Source: Clavaria fumosa
Lineage: Eukaryota; Basidiomycota; Agaricomycetes; Agaricales; Clavariaceae
Assembly: GCA_951802425.1 (NCBI GenBank)
Contig: OX637803.1
Span: 2,108,001-2,172,000 of the forward strand
Reading direction: 5' to 3'
Length of the DNA: 64,000 bases
The notes below the pieces were generated by a model. It saw nothing but the letters and a program-made list of their open reading frames with translations. It was not told the DNA's origin and ran no database searches. Shown piece after piece: positions 58,350 through 64,000 of this stretch (position 1 is the first letter of the stretch; each line of letters starts with the position of its first letter). The position numbers and the translations under genes were made by a program.

Positions 58350-61246
58350 ATGGCACCACTCAGCTTTGTTGTCAATGACACACGACCCGTGCTCAATGAC
58401 GCGCTTGCGACAAACATTCCACCAATCTCGTATAAAGCTCTCGTCGTGACATCTTCTACGGGCGCTCTGAACATACTACGGGAATTTCTATCTCCCGTGA
58501 ACGTGTCCTCGTCTTGGCCTGTCTTATATACCCCAGATGCGATCATGAAGCTATATGGGCTCGTCGACCGTTGTCAGCTTCCTTATCTAGACTTGAGTTC
58601 GCTTATTAGCCTCTTTGGCCCACTATCAACACCACAGAGTCACTGGCCACAAAGTCCCACTTGCGTGAGCCCTTTGGCGTCGCGACTCGCCGGCGACGGC
58701 CTTACTTATTGGCCCTTTGTCCTGCGAATCATTGAAGACAAGAAGAAAGCCGGTCAGAGTCTTATCTGGACAGACAGGTATTGGGCAATGCTTGCCGAAT
58801 TGGCCCACGTGCAATCCGTTAATCCTTCAAGGCGTACGTCGTCGATTTTTCATCTCATTATTTTCATTATATCTCAACCTCTTCAGGCGGTGATATGACA
58901 GTAGCTTTGAGTCGAGCCAGAATACATTCCCTGCAAATACCATATGACGCAGCATATGATCTCCATTCCCCTTACCTAGAAGCACTGCTCTCGTTTCGCA
59001 CATTAATGAGCCAGACCGAATTCGTCCACTGTTTGTCCTGCCTATTACGTGCTCAAAGTCGTTGCTCCACTCGATCGCTGCATCTCCTCTGGCAAGCCGT
59101 CTTACGACCAGATCTTAGATTCCCGAAGATTCTTAAAGCGGCGCTACTCAACGCCGTCCATCATCGTAGCATCGAACCAGCTCGCACAGTATCTTCTTGG
59201 GAAGAAAGCGAGTGCCCTAGGCCGGCGGTTGTCTCAGTCACCAGCTTGAAAAAAGCGATGGTTACTTCTGTTTTTTTGGAACCTCTGCAGTCTTCATGCT
59301 CGCCATGTAGGTTGCAGCGGTGGGCACTTGTCCAAGCGCGTACTGCTCTCAGTCCTCGATTAGCCGTTGGTGTTCGTTGGAGACATCTCATGATGTTTGG
59401 TCTCATGGACAGCCTGTCTTCCTTTTCCGAAGGAGCCATGCGCACGGTGCTGCAGATGTGGAGTTATCCCGATCCTCGTTTTGCGAGCTGGAATTCTGTA
59501 TGCATGCTGTCGGTTCTCGATACGCTGCTTTCCGCCAAAACTTTATCGAATATTCAACCGGAGCAGTTGGCGAGTTTTCGTTCGGCAATCGGCGCACTTT
59601 GGGATCAGTGGAGGGCTGGGACAGACAGTCCACCCAGTTACGTCGCACAGGCCATCGCATTCTCGTTCCTGAATCTCGCCGGGAGGACGCGAGACGCCGT
59701 GCTGAAGGACGCCTGCCTCCTGTATTATTCTTCTCAGAATTCTTGGCCGTCCGCTGATCCGATGGCATTGCGGGGCCGAGATTTCGCAGCAGACTATATC
59801 GTAACGTCGGTGGACTGCGCTGGGTGTGACTGGCAGGATATCTTCGCCTCTCTTCGCAAACATAGAAGTGGGTCAGGGTGGTTGGTCGGCACAGTTATAG
59901 CCGCCCTCTTGCAATTCATCCGACATCAAGATATGCCCACCTCGCACTCACTTTACCTGTACGCGTCCCACTTAGGTTTACAACTGCCCAGCTACGTCAT
60001 CCATTCGCTGGCCATGAACTTGGCCTCTTTCGGTCATGTCGAGCTCGCCGTTCAATTTCTTGCAGGAGACCTGTCTCATGTACATCTTCAATCGCTCTTG
60101 AGCCGGATCGTTCGATGCCTTCACCGAACACGGTCGATCAGTCCTAATGCCGCCATTGCCTTATGCGATGCACTACAAAGATTATGTCTAGACTTCCCAA
60201 CAACAACCTATCTGCGAAGGCTTTTCAGTTCGCTCATTTCAGCGATAGTTTCCCGCGGCCATTCATCTCGTGCGATGGCAGTCATCCGAACTATCCATGC
60301 CCAGGCACCACACTATCTCGGGATGGCGTTTGCCTTCCGGCTGCTCCGTACTTTGCTTCGAAAGCGACGGTTCCGCCATGCTGTATCGTTCTACATGCTG
60401 CTTGTCAAGCTCCGTAGGAATGGCCTGGGAAGGCTTCGCCACGAGCTTATACTGGCTCTGTGCAAGTCCAAGTCTGGCTCACCTGTTTTGCACGCCAGCC
60501 CCCTCTCGACCGACCGTGCCGGTACACCTCCCAGAATAGTGGACGTCGCGCGCGCCATCAACTTTCAAGGGAGGAAGCCAGAGAGAGCGCTCGCGCCGAG
60601 GATTATACCCATCGCGGCTCGGCGTCCGTCGGACGCACACGCTGTGCATTTTGCGCTCGGCGTGCTCACCCGCGCGGGCAAGATGACCGCCGCGTGGCGA
60701 CTGTTCGTGCAGACTCGCGCCAAGTTCAGCACGCATTGGCGGACGTCGATGGGCAACGTCGTGCTGCATGGCACGCTGCTGCACCGCTGGACGAAGAATC
60801 GGCAGCGCGCGAAGCACCTGCTCAAAACGCTCCTCTTGCTCGTCCAGGATTATGATTTTGTCCCGGATCGCGTCACCGTGAATCTGGTCCTCAAGGCGCT
60901 TGTCGAGTGGGGCACGGGCATTGACGGGCCGCGGCTGCGCGCGCTGTTTGACCATATGGTCCGCTATGGCTATCCTGTTGCCATGTATGACCCGCGCCGG
61001 GGGCCGTTCCGCACGCCCATTCCGAGAGTGCCAATTCTGGCTCTCCCGACGCTGCCTGAGCCTATCTCTTTCATGCGGCACGTACAACCATTGTACAAGA
61101 TGTTCATCAAGGGCTTCCGCATGCGCGGCGACGACGCCGCCGCAAGAACTGTCGTGGGCATCTTACGTGCGGAGATGGCGTCTAGGGGTCATATTATGAC
61201 ACCTCATCGTCGGTGGGATCGTCTCAAGAGCAGAACGGGGATGTAA
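58350..61246 (+). CDS. PPR-like helical-repeat protein, probably mitochondrial
   Basis: Two exons, 58350-58833 and 58887-61246 (53-nt intron with a GTACGT donor, phase 1); 947 residues from the first in-frame ATG. The frame is open back to 58243, where a CCCAG acceptor suggests another upstream exon, so the start is provisional. The protein is rich in Leu, Arg and Ser. The C-terminal third has helix pairs with PPR spacing (RAMAVIRTIHAQAPHYLGMA; then FALGVLTRAGKMTAAWRLFV; PDRVTVNLVLKALVEWG). No catalytic motif is seen. Fungal PPR proteins of this size usually act on mitochondrial RNAs. That role, and import to mitochondria, are inference, because no clear targeting peptide can be judged without the true start. 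Confidence 0.65.
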
Positions 61247-61535
61247 GACGGCCAGCGAGACCTCCGACTTGAAGCTCGCCTTTCTCGTGTCAGGGTTCAG
61301 AAGCGCGAGATTTGATATTGTGGCTTTGGCCTAGGGAAGGTTTCTTTGCGACAAAGGGCGCAAATTACAAGAATTGTACAAACAAGGGGGGGTTGGCTTT
61401 CTTAAAGATAGCTTGACAGTGATTATCAAAGAGCGGGAGGAACCAAGACGTCTAAGTAAGAATAACAAACACGCCATCGCAGAAGCGCGGGGTACCTTCG
61501 CAAGAAAAGCGAAAACGGATAAGGAGTGTTGGGTC

Positions 61536-63039
61536 TCAGAGAAAACCTGCAGCCCTCAAATTGTGTTCAAACGCGGCGACTTCGTGCGTCGCGCTCTCAG
61601 TATTGCTCGACTCCTCGTCGTCTCCGACGTCGATTCCGAATGCGTGCACAATGTTGCGCCGCGTCGCGTTGGCGCGTTCTCGCGCCTCCGCGGTGAGCGG
61701 TCTCGGCGGCACTGAGGATGCACGGATAGATGACTCCCAGTGTTTGATCCGCCAATAGCCAATGAAGGAAGCGAAGAGGATGAACCAGCCTTGGGACATA
61801 AATGAATGAGCTTGATAACGCGCGAGGTGAGAGAAAGAAGGTACCTAGCGTCATGAGCAAGAATGAGATACCATCTCTCGAGGAGACTCCGATGCCGTTG
61901 CCTTGAGATGCGCTGTCAGGGACGGCGGGCGGGGGCGTTTCAGGACTGTTCCACGGGCCTTCGCCGGCGCCAGTACCACCCTGGCGGTCACCGGCCACAG
62001 GGAACGACGCCGCGCGCGAATACAGGCCGTACTGAATGAGCGTGAGCCCAAGGCCGGCGCGAGAGCCGTACTTGGCCGCGTGCGAGGTGTGCAGAATGTA
62101 GGTTAGCAGGAAGCCGATGAAGCCGATGAAGAAGGAAGTGAAAAAGTTGGCGACGAAGACGAAGACGGGGCCCGAGGGGAGGTCGTCCACGATCATGTCG
62201 GACCCAGGGTCGAGCCCGGAGGCTGGTGCAAGCACAGTGGTCTCCCAGTAGGAGGGCACAGCGTCTGCCTGTGCGTCAGCGTACGACTGGTAAAAGCGTC
62301 ATGTCAGTAATCATGTACCTGTGCATGGGAGAGAAGGGAGATTGCATACTGGAGGTGATTCCTTTTGCGTCTCCTCTGGAACCATGTACATTATGTGTCC
62401 ATCTTCAGTATGGACGGCGCGCAGTGCGCTTGGTTTAGCCTGCACATTCTTGAACACGCCATCATTTTCCAAGCCTCCGCCTCGCACAGGGGATGCGGAG
62501 AGGGAGGAAGGCACCCTGTCGTAGAGGCGGCGTGCAGGAGAAAACCAGTGCAGAACTGTTCTAAGCCACGGCTGGCGACCTGTAGGCGAAGGGGGTGAGG
62601 GAGAAGACGAAGGAAGGAGACCGTTCGTATTGCCGAAGTCGTTGGGCTGAGCGAAAGTCGAAATCGGCGGCGGAGACCCTGGGGGAGGGTGGTCGTAATC
62701 GCGCTCAAAATCGTAGGCAGCGATGTTATTGTCAGTGAGGGGATCGACAGTGGTGGGGGTGTTGGGACTGGTGGTGTCGGCTGGTGAGCTCATGGTGCAT
62801 TCTGGAGCGTTGAATACGAAGAAGCTGCTGCTGCTGCTACTGGCACCATTATCGCTTGTATTGCCAGTGGGCACATTATGTCGCTGCGCAGAAAAGGCAG
62901 AGTTGTCGTCATTCCGAGTGTCCTGCACTTGCTCGAGATGCTCTTCGTCGCTGTCAGAGTCAAATGCCTCGTCGAGTTCTCGATTGTCGACCATTCTTGA
63001 CCGCGACGGGTTAGGGAGAGCAGAGTACCTCGCCGACAT
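61536..63039 (-). CDS. Bsd2/Ndfip-like membrane adaptor for Rsp5/Nedd4 ubiquitin ligases
   Basis: Three exons: 63039-62350, 62286-61845, 61789-61536; 461 residues. The start MSARYSALPNP was chosen because the family begins with this kind of segment and an acidic stretch (DSDSDEEHLEQ) follows. Residues 1-~228 are disordered and acidic/Pro-rich. Then come PPSY and, 12 residues on, VPSYWE, the PY-type motif by which Bsd2 and Ndfip proteins bind WW domains. The membrane part has three helices: PVFVFVANFFTSFFIGFIGF with a following LLTYIL; GSRAGLGLTLIQYGLY; and the segment spliced from LLMTLG to GWFILFASFIGYW. In yeast Bsd2 directs metal transporters to the vacuole through Rsp5; a similar trafficking role is inferred. 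Confidence 0.88.
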
Positions 63040-64000
63040 GAGAGTGATAAACCTGTCTTTGTAGAGTTCTAATAGGATTCTTATAGCATCAACGAACGAG
63101 GAGGAAGACAAGAGGTGAGCGAGTGGTAGCAAATAGACAGTGATGGCTGGAAGCAGTGCTCTCTCTCTTCCCACCCACCCTTGTATACCCCATGGTGGCC
63201 TCAATTTCCCAGGCAAGTCAAAACTCCAAGTCAAAACACGCCAATAAATCTGTCTTGGCAACCGACTGGTCGTTCTCACACGGTCAAATCTCGCAAGTTC
63301 AGTAATCCTTCTTCAGCAACTTTTCGCCCTGGTTCAACCGATGCTCATAGAACTGGGGGAGGCGAGCCTGCAAAAGAGTCGGTACGCATGTGGTACAGTA
63401 TCACACTGGCCACCGCGTCTATGCTGTCGTCGTCGTTTGGAGACAAATCGGCTCCTGCCTCCTCTTACTGTACACTGCCGCGCGGCCCATATCGCGCCGA
63501 GCACCGCAAGACAGACTTCTGTCACTTCCCTCTGCGATCACTCCTAGCCGTCAGGCCTAAGTCGCTCGCCTCTGACATACCCTGCTATCTCTTTTGGGAG
63601 TAGTACCCCACTTGCCTCGGGTGTGGTTTCAATTTCTCTGGCTGCTTTCGCCTGTCCGTTGCCTAACGAGCGCCGTTCAACACCATGTTGCTTGGCGGAT
63701 TTCAAAACTGTTGATGGCGCTCCGAAGGCAAGGCAGAGGTCCATCCCGACGTAAAAAAATAAAGCGGACACTCCACGTGTCGGCTGTTGGCACGATGTTG
63801 TTGATTGCACCAGAGACAGAAGAAAAGATGATGGTAAGAAGCACGTCTATTCTGTGAATGCTTTGATCCGCGCGGTGTGAGTGCAATCTGGCTGTGGGCA
63901 GATGAGCCTTACAGACTTTGCAAAGAGTCCGGGATAGCGAGACTTCGACAGCGCGGGTAGGAACATAGTACAGTCAGTGGTGCCAATAGCTCATCTACAT
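63040..64000. other. Right edge without a supported gene
   Basis: Promoter side of the Bsd2-like gene, then about 800 bp with only short unbiased frames. One minus-strand frame (63544-63810, 88 codons) has no recognisable feature. A gene continuing beyond the window cannot be excluded. Confidence 0.4.

Overview
The window is nuclear DNA of a filamentous basidiomycete, most likely an agaricomycete. Genes carry many short introns (50-110 nt typical), coding DNA is mostly GC- and CpG-rich, and the gene content fits: NACHT-WD40 NLR proteins, F-box proteins with a coiled N-terminus, a Bsd2/Ndfip-like protein, Tps1 and a chromodomain Ty3/gypsy element. Splice models below were derived by hand from reading-frame continuity and GT-AG (occasionally GC-AG) signals. 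No search was run, so family names rest on motifs read directly.

Layout. 1-3.3 kb: the 5' end of a possible NLR-type gene (minus) and a single-span membrane protein. 4.6-30.8 kb: a head-to-tail segmental duplication with a unit of about 8.4 kb. Each unit carries an Rsm1/NIPA-like zinc-finger gene (plus), an unidentified minus-strand fragment, a decayed piece of a P-type Ca2+-ATPase gene (plus) and a convergent NACHT-WD40 gene (minus). Unit A has an intact Rsm1-like gene, but its NLR is split by a 5.9 kb Ty3/gypsy chromovirus with a 5-bp target duplication. Unit B has a dead Rsm1-like gene and an intact NLR. Unit C is truncated and everything in it is dead. 30.8-33.6 kb is a graveyard of LTR-like pieces plus another, CpG-depleted, ATPase fragment. 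33.8-39.8 kb is the intact Pmc1-type Ca2+-ATPase (minus). 40-43.8 kb has no convincing gene. 43.8-49.3 kb holds a further intact NACHT-WD40 gene in plus orientation, bracketed by a 29-bp exact direct repeat. 50.6-64 kb is ordinary genome: an F-box protein, trehalose-6-phosphate synthase, a membrane protein, ribosomal P0, a PPR-like protein and a Bsd2/Ndfip-like protein.

How the parts fit. The most notable content is the NLR family. Copies at 8.2-18.4, 22.6-27.0 and 44.5-48.8 kb have the same seven-exon plan, a NACHT exon of exactly 1,580 nt in each, and twelve near-identical 42-residue WD40 repeats. The repeats differ mainly at a few positions, as in the HET-E/D/R (HNWD) allorecognition genes of Podospora. 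These genes are almost devoid of CpG over about 2 kb, while their neighbours are CpG-rich, which suggests methylation-driven C-to-T change. The inserted retrotransposon appears to prime its own reverse transcription: its primer-binding site is complementary to the predicted 5' end of its own RNA, as known for Tf1/sushi chromoviruses.
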